Below, one piece after another: positions 1 through 16,211 of a stretch of 64,000 nt of DNA. The first letter of the stretch is position 1, and the number at the start of each line of letters is the position of its first letter. This DNA comes from Aphrocallistes beatrix (taxonomy: Eukaryota; Porifera; Hexactinellida; Sceptrulophora; Aphrocallistidae). The DNA lies in the NCBI GenBank assembly GCA_963281255.1, contig OY725502.1, forward strand, positions 186,001 to 250,000, read 5' to 3'. The notes under the pieces are model-generated. The model was not told where the DNA came from. It searched no databases and saw only the letters and a list, made by a program, of their open reading frames with translations. The translations under genes and the position numbers were made by a program.

Positions 1-44
1 CATCCCTAGAGAAAATAAATCAAAAATTAGACCCGTGATATGGG

Positions 45-213
45 TACAGTCGACTCCGCTTAATAGGGTCACATCGGTCAGAGGATATTTTGCCCCGATT
101 AAGCGGAGAACCCTTTAACCGAAAATATTCTGTATTAGCTTGTGTAAGAGCTATTCCGGTGCTGCCAAAAGTGGTCGATTAAACAATGACCCTATTAAGC
201 GGAGTCGACTATA
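45..213. mobile_element. pogo-like MITE with TA target duplication
   Basis: Inverted ends start CAGTCGACTCCGCTTAAT at 47 and end with the complementary sequence near 211, flanked by TA. The last base of the right end is mutated. The interior carries no ORF. A close relative lies at 44418-44573. The TIR style and TA duplication fit the pogo/Tigger group of Tc1/mariner; the family assignment is inference. The remaining 214-409 is the 5' flank of the Src gene, with no other signal seen. Confidence 0.75.
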
Positions 214-409
214 TATATGAATGTCATTCAACTCGTAAAGTCAACTGAAAACCCTACTTTTCGCTGTGTTCTTACAGATATCTCATAAAATGCTATAGAA
301 ACCATACATTTCATTTTGGTAGTGGTACGAGTTGACTAGTCCCTGGTCCATATAATCTCTGGTGCTGTTTCAAACATTCTTCAGTAGTGTAAATACGTAG
401 CTAATTAGT

Positions 410-6795
<6,386 letters not shown>

Positions 6796-7013
6796 ACATT
6801 CCATTTACCCAAAGTTGTAACGTGATTATCCCGTATTGTATTGATTGTTTCTATTCTTATCCATTAGACCGTCTCCCAGACTTTTAGTGCTATTCTTAGA
6901 AGGTTGTATCTATTTTGACTGATATTATTTTATGTCTTTTATTCAGTTACATTAAGCTGCTCTGTTTTATGTTACTATATTTATCATATCTATTTATACA
7001 TTGACAGTCTAGC
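6796..7013 (+). other. Src 3' flank and presumed 3' UTR
   Basis: AT-rich sequence after the Src stop codon. No canonical AATAAA was seen before the transposon at 7014, so the transcript end is not placed. Confidence 0.4.
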
Positions 7014-7764
7014 TACAGTCTCGGCAAAAGTCTGGAATATTGTATGTAAAATATGAATATTCTAGTTTTAGCAAAAATAACAAATTTTAATATTGCAGAA
7101 TATTTTTTATCAATTTAATGCAATGAAAATCTAGAGTCTACTCTTTCTATAACACGAAAAGTCAATATTTTGTTGGATAACCCTTATTTTTAAGTACTGT
7201 TGCGTAGATTCGTGAGATTCTTATACTATATAACCATGGATGGTTTTCTAGCGTAGAATTCTGAGATTATCCGTAGAATCGTGAGATTTTGTTCCGTTTA
7301 CTCAAATCACCTTTTGGTTCAATCAGTTTCATCATAACTTGATAACCACCGCCACCAAATTGTGGCACGCGACACAATTTGATGGCACACGACACAATTT
7401 ACTATGGAATAACCTCATATGGACCATAAATGCAAAATAAAATTCATCCATGGTCCATATGGGGTTTTACCAAGCAAATTGTGTCGTGTGCCACTAAATT
7501 GTGTCGAGTATCATCAAATTGTGTCGCGTGACGCTATTTAGTGGCGATAGTTATCAAGTTATGATGAAACCGGTTGAACCACAAAGTTATTTGAGTGAGC
7601 GAAACAAAATCTCACGATTCTACGGATAATCTCAGAATTCTACGCTAGAAAACCATCCATGGTTATTTAGTATAAGAATCTCACGGATCTACGCAACAGC
7701 TCTACCGGGTAGATTCAAAAAAATTGGAAAATACTGAATATTCCAGACTTTTTGCGGGGCTGTA
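7014..7764. mobile_element. Tc1/mariner-like non-autonomous element
   Basis: TIRs of about 26 bp: CAGTCTCGGCAAAAGTCTGG at 7016 and its imperfect inverse CCAGACTTTTTGCGGGGCTG ending at 7762, flanked by TA at 7014-7015 and 7763-7764. The AAAGTCTGG core is typical of Tc1/mariner ends. No transposase ORF is present; most of the interior is taken up by the foldback element at 7197-7699. Confidence 0.75.
7197..7699. repeat. 503-bp foldback element nested in the Tc1/mariner-like element
   Basis: Long near-perfect palindrome. The left arm begins CTGTTGCGTAGATTCGTGAG and the right arm ends CTCACGGATCTACGCAACAG. Each arm is well over 200 bp, with repeated AAATTGTGTCGTGTGCCA motifs near the centre. A half copy sits at 5307-5472. 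No matching target duplication was found at the outer edges. Confidence 0.8.
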
Positions 7765-8835
7765 AGTGGAGATTCGCTTCTAGTGAGTTATTTTTAGCTC
7801 CCAAACATTTGAATACTGATTTGTTTCACTAATAGCGACTTCACTGCTCATACTTTCTTTATTTTCGATTATTTAAAAATATTAAGTACGTATATATGAG
7901 TGAATCTTAGGGATCAAAAGAGGCTTAAAATAAATCAGTGATATATTTATACATACACTAATGGAGTTAGGATGGTATGGTGGAAATAGTTCGACTTTCC
8001 AAAAAAGGGAATAGTCACATGAAAACCACCATTAATCCTAATGATAAAAAGTCGAACTATTTCCGAAATCTGCAATTCGAACTATTTCCTTTTTCGAAAA
8101 GCCGAACCATTCCCGCATTACCGTGAGGTAAGGATTAGTATATGCGAGTCTGATGGTAGATCCAAGAGAACTAATGAAAATAGATAAATTAAACAACTTG
8201 AAAATTCATTGCGTTCAGAAATCTATGCATTATTTCTAGTATTGAGTATGATTAACACTTCTGCTTCTATTTTTCTGTTTGCAGAGTAAAGGATGACGCG
8301 AACTAGTTGAAAAGGTTGTACAGAGTTCCCAATAGAAGAGCTGCAAGAGGATTAAAGTTTGGGTCAATTGAAATGGCCATAGAAGACAACTAATGTTATT
8401 AATTCAATTGCTATTTATCAATAGTTAAAGGAGGGAAAGCAAGGTTGGAGTCGAGGTAGTTTGCCTTTATCTCTCTGAGTTGAAATTCAAATTGATTATT
8501 GTTGTTATCTGCTTAATGCTGAACTGTTTAATGCTGAGTAGTTGATGTGTACAAAAGTGAATTTAGTCGTTGAGTTCTCTATGTCTTTGTTACTACAGCC
8601 GTATACATAATATGTTGCATTCTGTTCCAGTTGTTCGGTCGTTCGGTTTTGTTATATTATACTCGGCTAGAACGGAAGTTGACCTATGATATTGCTTGTT
8701 TGGGTGATGGGCAAATGCTTTTGTGTCAATCTCATTTGGATTTTCTGGAATGTGTTTGTAAGAATAGATTATCCTGAGGGTGAATTTCACTGTATCAATA
8801 ACCACATCAATACACAGTGGGTTCTCTTATTAGCA
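7765..8835. other. Intergenic, no gene recognised
   Basis: AT-rich. At about 7985-8115 the motif GAACTATTTCC and its complement recur several times in both orientations, which suggests a degraded foldback repeat. A possible acceptor TTTGCAG at 8276-8282 could belong to a non-coding exon, but nothing confirms it. Confidence 0.4.
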
Positions 8836-9509
8836 ATATATAATATACGTAATATCTATTAACAACCATTTTTAAGTCCCAAGTGTAGATTTTGTATTAA
8901 TTATGTCCTTTATTAGCAACCTCACGTATTAACACTTTTTTATAAACAAAACCTGTGTTGCTAAGAAGCTAATTTCACTGTACATATAACGAAATAGTTT
9001 CGTATCATGATGATAACATAATGGTAGTACATCATAAATTTCAACCTTGATCAGGATGGTAACCATTTTATGTTATAAAATTAAAATTGCAACACAATAT
9101 TGGAACTAGATTTTGCATAGAGGATAGTTTCCCATAATTAGAGGTCTCTTCGGTGACATCTAAGTGTCTACTTGGCATTTATATGAGAACTCTATTCAAT
9201 TATTAAATTTGTTGAAGTTAGCATATTATATGCACATGTACCTTATACGTGTATGAATATGCTAACTTTTAGAAAATATCTGACTTTATGTTTAAGAATA
9301 GAGTAGAGCTATCGTGAAGTAAGATATGCTAATTCTTGTCTGGGAAACATTACTACATCACTGCTCCAAAGAATACCTGGAGCTCTTTACCTGTTTTTCT
9401 TGCGCTGAGTAGCTTACGTAGCTTACGGACAGTTTATCTCTGTCTAACCCGCACTCTTGGCCGATTTATTCTATCATTTCTTATTTTCCCATTGTATATT
9501 ATATATGTA
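8836..9509 (+). repeat. Dispersed repeat, copy 1 (about 0.67 kb)
   Basis: Matches 12773-13378 in the same orientation, with scattered substitutions and small indels; copy 2 lacks about 20 bp near 9035-9055. Both start near ATATTAATATCTATTA-type sequence and end in the same CCATTGTATATTATATATG block. Reading frames are not conserved between copies, so this is a non-coding repeat. Confidence 0.8.
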
Positions 9510-10998
9510 AATTATACTTGCATGGACCTTTGCAAATGGGATGTTTCAAAATCTGAAGCGAGAGGAAAAATGTATTTTGTAACCAATATATCATACTTAG
9601 ATAACTGAAATTGACTCTCGAACTTAAAAATTCGAAACTCCTGACATAGACTTAGCCCTTAGTCTCCCACTCTCAGGTATGTCTCTGAGATGTTTGCTCC
9701 AAAGATTGCAAAACTTTGGCTAAAAGAATTCAAACAAATAAATGAGGTTTATACAATTTGAGGAAGAGGATTTGCAATCAGAATCTCAATATTTAATCTT
9801 CAGATCGTATTAATAACAAGCGCGCTTCGCCTGCTTGCGCTGCGCGTACCTCAGAATTTGTTGAAAATAGACATGTGAATATCATTATTCTCATATAGGA
9901 AGTAATAGTTTACGGATTAAATGGTATAATTTCTAAGTGTCTATGATCTATACTTTTCGAGTTATGGCATAAACATGTAATTTTTGTTTCCATAGCAACT
10001 GAGGAATGCATAGACATTCCAACTAAAACTTTCAGATTTTTTGGCTTGAGGTCTTCCTATTGTTGCTCTATCAAAAAAATCAAGGATTAGAAATCAGATA
10101 ACGATGTTTAATATGAGCTGGAACAGCAACATTTTCCGCTCTAAAAAGAGCCTATTGCGAAATCACATGATGACATATCAAATTTTTGACAGCGGAATTA
10201 GATACTCTGATATAATGTTTGTATATGGTAATAATACATTTCAAATGTCTATCGGAAGCGGCTTTTGATTTATCGGTCTAATTAGATTTTGACTTTGTTA
10301 AAACTGACCTCTTCGTTTTATGGCCTTCTCGGTGACATATATAGCCGTATATTAAGTAGGCCATGTCTCCAATTAGACAGCGATGTCCTTGCAACATGGT
10401 AGTATGAGCTTCTCAGCGATTGTATGTGGAGCTTTCTCTTGAGCGATTCTCAGAGCAATCATGTATGAGGCACGAAGCCTTGCTTGATTTATTTGATTCA
10501 CCTGACCACTCTTATATAAACACACTCTCTTCACTCCGATTTCCATTCATTTGAAAAATGCAGCATCTTTATCTACTAACTCTGGATGACATCCGCTAAG
10601 ATGCTTCTTGAGTAAGCTTGGTTTCATCGATTGATCAGAAAAGATCTTCAAACTAAATCATAGACTCATATTATTCACCTGTGTGCCAAATTCCACATTT
10701 CTAGCACCTCCCAGTTCCTCACAATCAATTCTGCACAAACAAACAAACAAAAACAAAAACCATTGCGTTTTAATATATAAGATATTTCCATTTTATGATA
10801 TTCATGCTCGTAGGAAAGAATGCCAGTCAACTCGTCCCACAAACTAACTCATGCCAAGTCAATTCGTAATAAGTCAAATCTTACCAAGTCAACAGGACCA
10901 AAGTGTCCCGATTAAGCGGAGTCACCATTAGTCATCATATCATTACACAACAGGTAATTCTTAAGACGATTTTCTAAGTTGTTATAACCCTGTTTCTA
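9510..10998. other. Intergenic, transposon debris
   Basis: At 9822-9850 there is a solo end (AAGCGCGCTTCGCCTGCTTG) of the AAGCGCGCTTCG MITE family. Sequence near 9980-10060 resembles part of the foldback at 10999-11525. At 10890-10925 lies a solo right end of the pogo-like family (CCCGATTAAGCGGAGTC). A TATATAAA at 10513-10520 has no gene behind it. Confidence 0.5.
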
Positions 10999-11525
10999 AG
11001 TGTTATTAAGGTGTGATTTTTGTGTACAGCCAAGATTAGTACTAGTTGATTTGAATTAGAATTTTTCAATGAAATGTTGTTACATCCCTGCGTTGCTATG
11101 GAAAGGATTTTCATCAGTTTGAACCATTTCGTACAAACTGCAGTAACTAGATCTTCAAATTTGATCGTGTTTGATGGGCAATGGACTACTTCCTATAAAA
11201 TAAAACTTGAACTTCTAAATTCAATGAGTTTTGAGTTATGGGTTGATTTTAAGAATGTGACCAAAATACTAAATTGTCTCATAACCCAATAGTCTGAATT
11301 TAGAAGTTTAAATTGCATTATTACCTGATAGGAAGTAGCCAATTGCCTATCAAATACGATCAAATTTGAAGACCTAGTTTATACAGTTTGCAGGATATGG
11401 CTCAAACTGATCAAAATGCTTTACCATAGCAACGCAGGAATGCAATAACGTTCCATTAAAAATTCCATTTTTTTCAAATCAACTAGTACTAAGCTTAGTT
11501 CTACACAGAAATTATACCTTATAAA
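10999..11525. repeat. Foldback (palindromic) element, about 0.53 kb
   Basis: Inverted arms centred near 11265. TTAGTACTAGTTGATTT at 11036 pairs with AAATCAACTAGTACTAA ending at 11492. CCTGCGTTGCTATGG pairs with CCATAGCAACGCAGG, and CATCAGTTTGA with TCAAACTGATC. Weaker pairing extends to both outer coordinates. A 72-codon ORF in the left arm is a by-product of the palindrome. Confidence 0.75.
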
Positions 11526-11544
11526 TGCTGGACATTATATTTAA

Positions 11545-11872
11545 TACTATACAAGCGTATTTCGCTTGCGTGCGCTGGCGGACACTTTGTATCCGCCTGA
11601 GGCGACCTGCAGGCGCCTGTGGTCGCCATTGTTTAGTTATAAGGGAGATAACATCTCTAAATACGTCTGTCTTAGTTATAATCGATATCGCTCGAAAATC
11701 ACCAAATTTGTCAATTTTTTTAGTAATGATGACGTCATAACAAAGTGATGAGTCATCATTTTTTGATGATAGTTGCATCATATGTGAGGTATATTAGTAT
11801 ACAGATTCTATTAAAATTTCAGCCTTCTATCTCCTATAATGGCTAAGTTATGCTCGAATAACTGTGTTGCTT
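11545..11872. mobile_element. MITE of the AAGCGCGCTTCG family, copy A
   Basis: One end is ACAAGCGTATTTCGCTTGCG, followed by GGCGGACACTTTGT and AAATACGTCTGTC; the other reaches GAATAACTGTGTTG. It matches 14553-14893 in opposite orientation over its full length. Fragments of the family are at 9822, 22019, 25693, 30371, 31814, 51830 and 53655. Confidence 0.7.
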
Positions 11873-12020
11873 AACTTCGCGTCATAATTCTATGTGAGTC
11901 GACATTTTGCTCTGAGCTCAGAACTAGTGGAACCATAGCCAAAAGACTCCAAAATGCCAAAAATCAGCTTCTTGTCCCTGGCAGTTTCTTCAATCAATTC
12001 ATTACAGATATATATACATT

Positions 12021-12043
12021 AATCGAGTTTTAATAGTAAGGAT
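12021..12043 (+). repeat. Dispersed 23-bp motif, site 1
   Basis: AATCGAGTTTTAATAGTAAG followed by GAT, next to TA-rich sequence. The same motif occurs at 12749, 16115 and, shortened, 31990, always in this orientation. It probably marks one end of an undescribed repeat. Confidence 0.6.
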
Positions 12044-12184
12044 ATCTTAATATAATTTAGTAGGCTTAAAACAGCTTAGAAAATCGCCAAAATCGTGCTT
12101 AAAATAACCTGTTGTGCAATGATATGATGACTAAATCTAAATTTTAAGTACGGATCAGAGCTGCTAATGTGTCACATAAAGTGG

Positions 12185-12246
12185 CCCATGACCCATGACC
12201 CATGACCCATGACCCATGACCCATGACCCATGACCCATGACCCATG
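12185..12246. repeat. Heptamer microsatellite (CCCATGA)n
   Basis: Nearly nine perfect copies of CCCATGA, followed by degenerate GACCCAT units to about 12280. Confidence 0.95.
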
Positions 12247-12589
12247 TGACCCATCGAAATAGTGACCCATTGACCCATTATAATTCCATTATTAGGGGCA
12301 AGTAAATGTAAGTATCTAGTCTAACACAATCAGTAAATCAAGTTGTTTTTATAACCTTCTAACACAACAGATACAGCTTTGATAGTCTGGCAACATTGTA
12401 TTCCGTTGGAATGTTACGATATGCCGAGCATTAAAGGCACTAAGTGTCTCTCGCTTTCTGATGAGGAATACCCAATAGCTCATGGGCCATGGCAACTATT
12501 GATAATAATGGGAACCGAAGTTTATTCTTCTTCCACCAATCAAGGAGATTAAAATTTTCCCGTTTCGGAACCGTTTCTTGAAAATTTCA

Positions 12590-12771
12590 AAAATATGCTA
12601 GAAACTTGCTTCCAACGGGTAGCATGTTTTTAGTGCTGTAGATTTAGAATATTACATTTTCGGATCCATATAAGAAATTATTCGTTAACTTTTCTATGCA
12701 ATATTTATAGAAAGGAAAAAAATTGCAACATATACATACACAAACATTAATCGAGTTTTAATAGTAAGGAT
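12590..12771 (+). repeat. Copy of 140-bp intron repeat joined to the 23-bp motif
   Basis: 12600-12715 (GCTTCCAACGG, TGTAGATTT, GAATATTACATTTTC) matches the tandem units at 20662-21065. The 23-bp AATCGAGTTTTAATAGTAAG motif follows at 12749-12771. Sequence from 12263 to 12589 shows no recognisable feature. Confidence 0.6.
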
Positions 12772-12772
12772 A

Positions 12773-13378
12773 TAATATAATATCTATTAGCAACCATTTT
12801 AAGTCCCAAGTGTAGATTTTGTATTAATTATGTCCTTTATTACCTCACGTATTAACACTTTTTTATAAACAAAACCTGTGTTGCTAAGAAGCGAATTTCA
12901 CTGTACATATAACGAAATAGTTTCGTATCATGATGATAACATAATGGTAGTCAGGATGGTAGCCATTTTATGTTATAAAATTAAAATTGCAACACAATAT
13001 TGGAACTAGATTTTGCACGAGGATAGTTTCTCATGATTAGAGGCCTCTTAGGTGACATCTAAGTGTCTACTTGGCATTTATATGAAAAATCTATTCAATT
13101 GTTAAAATTCGTTAGCATATTATATGCACATGTACCATATACGTGTATGAATATGCTAACTTTTAGAAAATATCTGACTTTATGTTTAAGAATGGAGTAG
13201 AGCTATCGTGAAGATATGCTAATTCTTGTCTGGGAAAACATAATTACACCACTGCTCCAAAGAATACCTGGAGCTCTTTACCTGAGTAGCTTACGGACAG
13301 TTTATGTCTGTCTAACCCGCACTCTTGGCCGATTTATTCTATCATTTCTTATTTTCCCATTGTATATTATATATGCCT
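12773..13378 (+). repeat. Dispersed repeat, copy 2
   Basis: Second copy of the repeat at 8836-9509, starting immediately after the 23-bp motif. Similarity stops at TATATATGC near 13376. It is diverged by point changes and small deletions. The shared ORF fragment changes frame between copies. Confidence 0.8.
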
Positions 13379-13761
13379 CCTCACCCTCAAGGTCTCACAA
13401 AAATAGACAGGGTTCATGATAATAATTAATTACGTATATATTTTATTTTACAATATTTGGATTAAGGAGTGTTTGTAGTGTTGTTAACCTATAAAGTAAC
13501 TGTATTTTCAACATTTAGTGTAAATCCAGTACATTTGATTATATTTCACTCCAATAATGTTGCCATATCGTGAACAAAGTTCATAGATTTTACTTTTTTC
13601 ATGAACTTTTGAGTTGAGGCATGAACAGTAGCATGAAGCATAAACTTTTTATTTTTGACATTAACATGGCGAGAATTTCTTACTTTGGCATGACATACTA
13701 AGCAGTTCATCTAGCAAAATGCAGTCCATGGACAAAGTAGTCATACACTTAGGGCATTAGT
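13379..13761. other. Intergenic, nothing recognised
   Basis: AT-rich sequence with repeated TTCATGA/CATGAAC words around 13590-13690; no ORF, promoter or transposon end could be supported. Confidence 0.4.
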
Positions 13762-14127
13762 CGATCCTCGAAAAAAGGATCTAGATCCAGATCTCGATCC
13801 CCACAAAGATCCTTTCAATAATAGTCAGAGGACTATCATTTTAGTACAGCTCCTGGAAGGAGGTGGCTTATGGCATGGACGGCGTGCAATGTCCGTCTGC
13901 GGCAGCCTGGGGCGTACTTAGTGCTTAACCCGCGGTTGGCTAGGAATGTTGAAAGTGAAAATGAAAGTACATTGAAAGTGAAAATGAAAGTGGGGTTTTC
14001 TCTATTTATACTTTTGAGACCTAGCCAGGCGAGGGTTAAGTTAGTATTCAAACCATAAAACACATTTTTAAAAATATATTTAATCAACATAAATTTCAAC
14101 ACTTTCACCTCCAACTTGGGGATTAAA
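13762..14127 (+). repeat. Tandem repeat, copy 1 (occupied by MITE)
   Basis: Begins with GATC-rich sequence (AAGGATCTAGATCCAGATC) and runs through CAGCTCCTGGAAGGAG and GGACGGCGTGCAATGTCCGT to CTCCAACTTGGGGATTAAA. It is matched by 14212-14540 except for the 111-bp insertion described at 13925-14039. Confidence 0.85.
13925..14039. mobile_element. piggyBac-like MITE with TTAA duplication
   Basis: The 107-bp element 13929-14035 begins CCCGCGGTTGGCTAGG, ends CCTAGCCAGGCGAGGG and is flanked by TTAA on both sides. The second tandem copy has a single TTAA at 14448-14451 at the same point: a perfect empty site. Internal GAAAGTGAAAATGAAAGT units repeat. A copy ends at each tandem-array junction near 56646, 59250 and 61854. 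Confidence 0.9.
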
Positions 14128-14335
14128 AAGAAAAAGAATCGGATCGAATTCAGTAAAAGTTTCGATCCGATCCCGATCCTACTTTTATAAAAGGATCTTC
14201 GATCCGATCTCGATCCTCAAAAAAAGGATCTAGATCCAGATCCCGATCATAACTTATAAAAGGATCTTCGACCCGATCACGATCCTAATTTTATAAAAGG
14301 ATCTTCGATCCGATCACGATCCCCAAAAAGATCCT
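14128..14335 (+). repeat. GATC-rich short tandem repeats
   Basis: Three to four degenerate units containing TTTATAAAAGGATCTTCGA and CCGATCACGATCC lie between and overlapping the two larger tandem copies. Confidence 0.6.
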
Positions 14336-14540
14336 TTCAATAATAGACAGAGGACTATCATTTTAGTACAGCTCCTGGAAGGAGATGGCTTATGGCATGG
14401 ACGGCGTGCAATGTCCGTCTGCGGCAGCCTGGGGGCGTACTTAGTGCTTAAGTTAGTATTCAAACCTTAAAACACATTTTTAAAAATATATTTAATCAAC
14501 ATAAATTTCAACACTTTCACCTCCAACTTGGGGATTAAAT
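14212..14540 (+). repeat. Tandem repeat, copy 2 (empty site)
   Basis: Second copy of 13762-14127 without the MITE: GTGCTTAAGTTAG at 14444-14456 shows one TTAA. Otherwise it differs by a few substitutions and an extra stretch of GATC repeats. Confidence 0.85.
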
Positions 14541-14552
14541 AAAAATCGGATC

Positions 14553-14893
14553 AACACAGTTATTCGAGCATAACTCAGCCATTATAGGAGATAGAAGGCT
14601 GAAATTTTAATAGAATCTGTATACTAACACGCCTCACATATAATGCAACTATCATAAAAAAATGACTCATCACTTTGTTATTACGTCATCATTACTCATC
14701 AAAATTTTAAAAATTGATAAATTTGTTGATTTTTCGTGCGATATCGATTATCACAGTAGGACAGACGTATTTAGAGATGTTTACTCCCTTATAATTAACC
14801 AATGTGACTCCAGGCGACCGAAGGGAGCCTCCGGCGGACACAAAGTGTCCGCCAGCCGCGCAGCGCAAGCAAGCGAAGCGCGCTTGTTTAGTA
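14553..14893. mobile_element. MITE of the AAGCGCGCTTCG family, copy B
   Basis: Inverted copy of 11545-11872: starts CACAGTTATTCGAGC, passes TAGGACAGACGTATTTAG and ends GCAAGCGAAGCGCGCTTGT. The GC-rich end (GTGTCCGCCAGCCGCGCAGC) contrasts with the AT-rich surroundings. Copies A and B flank about 2.7 kb. Confidence 0.75.
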
Positions 14894-15033
14894 TAATTAC
14901 TCTCCTTCAACTTTAGTATCTTCAGGATTTGTTACCTCATAACATATATCAGGAGTTGTCACCATTGTCCGTATATGATGGCATTGGTGGCCATTTTTGA
15001 CTGAACTGCTTACGGACACTTGAGCACACCAAG

Positions 15034-15152
15034 TATATAAGAAAGCATTTTGTCAAAGTTCGACACATCAATCAATATTATCACATCACAATACACTCTT
15101 AAAAGTTTCAAACAAACAAGCACAACAAACAGTAATTCAGAACCTTGAACAA
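15034..15152 (+). promoter_or_regulatory. TATA box and non-coding first exon of MACPF gene 1
   Basis: TATATAA lies at 15034-15040. A probable transcript start is about 30 bp downstream. A short exon without ATG ends at a consensus donor (GTAAGT, 15153). The paralogue on the other strand has the same AGTATATAAG core and exon plan, which supports this reading. The transcription start is inferred, not mapped. Confidence 0.6.
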
Positions 15153-16207
15153 GTAAGTTTATTTTAATGTGAAGTATCTATATTTAAATAAATATACTAC
15201 TTTTTTAGTATAAGATAAATAGAAAAGTGACTATATCAGGCTTACTTGTTGATAACTCAGAGTTACTAATTATTAAGGGAATCTTGCTCACTTCCATTCC
15301 GTTCCCAACTGTATCTGTATTCAAAGGAAGAAATTAGTTTTGACAAACACTGCACGCCAAGTAAAGCGTACCAAAATAATGTAGAAAAACCGTTATTCGT
15401 ACAGCCTAATCTGAGGGGTTAAAATGCAATATCTGGGACTTAGCCAATTCATTTTCGTTGGATTGTGTCGCTTAATGTGTCCATGGGTTCAGGATTTGCT
15501 GGAATGATATCTAATGAGAATGGTATTAGGGAGATCAGGGATTCCAGGACTGGCAAAAAAAAAAAGTTTTACGGATTTTTTTGCTAACCGTTTACTCGCT
15601 ATTTCATTTTTACTTGCTACCTATTTTTTACTTGAGTTGAGGTGATTAATTATTGATCTTGTAGTGTAATACCGAAACGAGTGTGCATCGAACGATTTGT
15701 GGAAATATTGATTTCAATTTCAGAATCAGAATTGGCTTAATGTTAACCATGTCCAATTTCTCAAGGTGTCTGAGAATTTTTTTGATACTTTTTTTCCGCC
15801 ACCCAGAATATTTACCTTTTTTTCATCCAAAAAATATAAAAGGGTAGAAAGTAGCAAGTAAAAAATGTTAGTCGACAGATACTGTTAGTGCAGCTCCATT
15901 AAGTGACTCATATAACACAAAATATGATGTTTGAAATATCTATAATGAATACTATATACAATCATGGTGGTCTCATTGGATTAGTTTCCTTAAAATAGTA
16001 TTGCTAAAAATGAGTTGTAGAAAATTTTCATAATTTGCACGTCCAAATCTCTACCTAAAAGTAGAATAGTTAGTAGCGGAATAAAATATTTTGAACTCTA
16101 ATATATATATATATAATCGAGTTTTAATAGTAAGGATAAAATTTGGAGGACAACTACGTTTGACTGGGAATTAGCATGCAATGTTATTACACTGTCTATC
16201 TTAATAG
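15153..16207 (+). other. 5' intron of MACPF gene 1
   Basis: Intron from GTAAGT to the acceptor TTAATAG (16201-16207), just before the start codon. It contains an inverted pair TACTTGCTACC (about 15610) and GTAGCAAGTAAAAAATG (about 15852). It also has a TA run and the 23-bp AATCGAGTTTTAATAGTAAG motif at 16115-16137. Confidence 0.55.
16115..16137 (+). repeat. Dispersed 23-bp motif, site 3
   Basis: Exact copy of the motif at 12021 and 12749, preceded by a TA dinucleotide run, about 100 bp upstream of the MACPF start codon and inside its intron. Confidence 0.6.
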
Positions 16208-16211
16208 AAAG

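Noticed and set aside
9336..9608. 90-codon ORF sharing the segment SLRTVYLCLTRTLGRFILSF with an ORF at 13216-13419
   Set aside because: The similarity is due to a dispersed DNA repeat; indels shift the frame and the ORF starts differ, so coding constraint is not shown.
10513..10620. TATATAAA followed by a short ATG ORF of 13 codons
   Set aside because: Looks like a core promoter, but nothing coding follows; possibly a promoter remnant.
11074..11292. 72-codon ORF
   Set aside because: Falls inside one arm of a long palindrome and has no recognisable domain.
12185..12246. Direct repeats considered as a CRISPR-like array
   Set aside because: Pure heptamer microsatellite without spacers; the host is eukaryotic.
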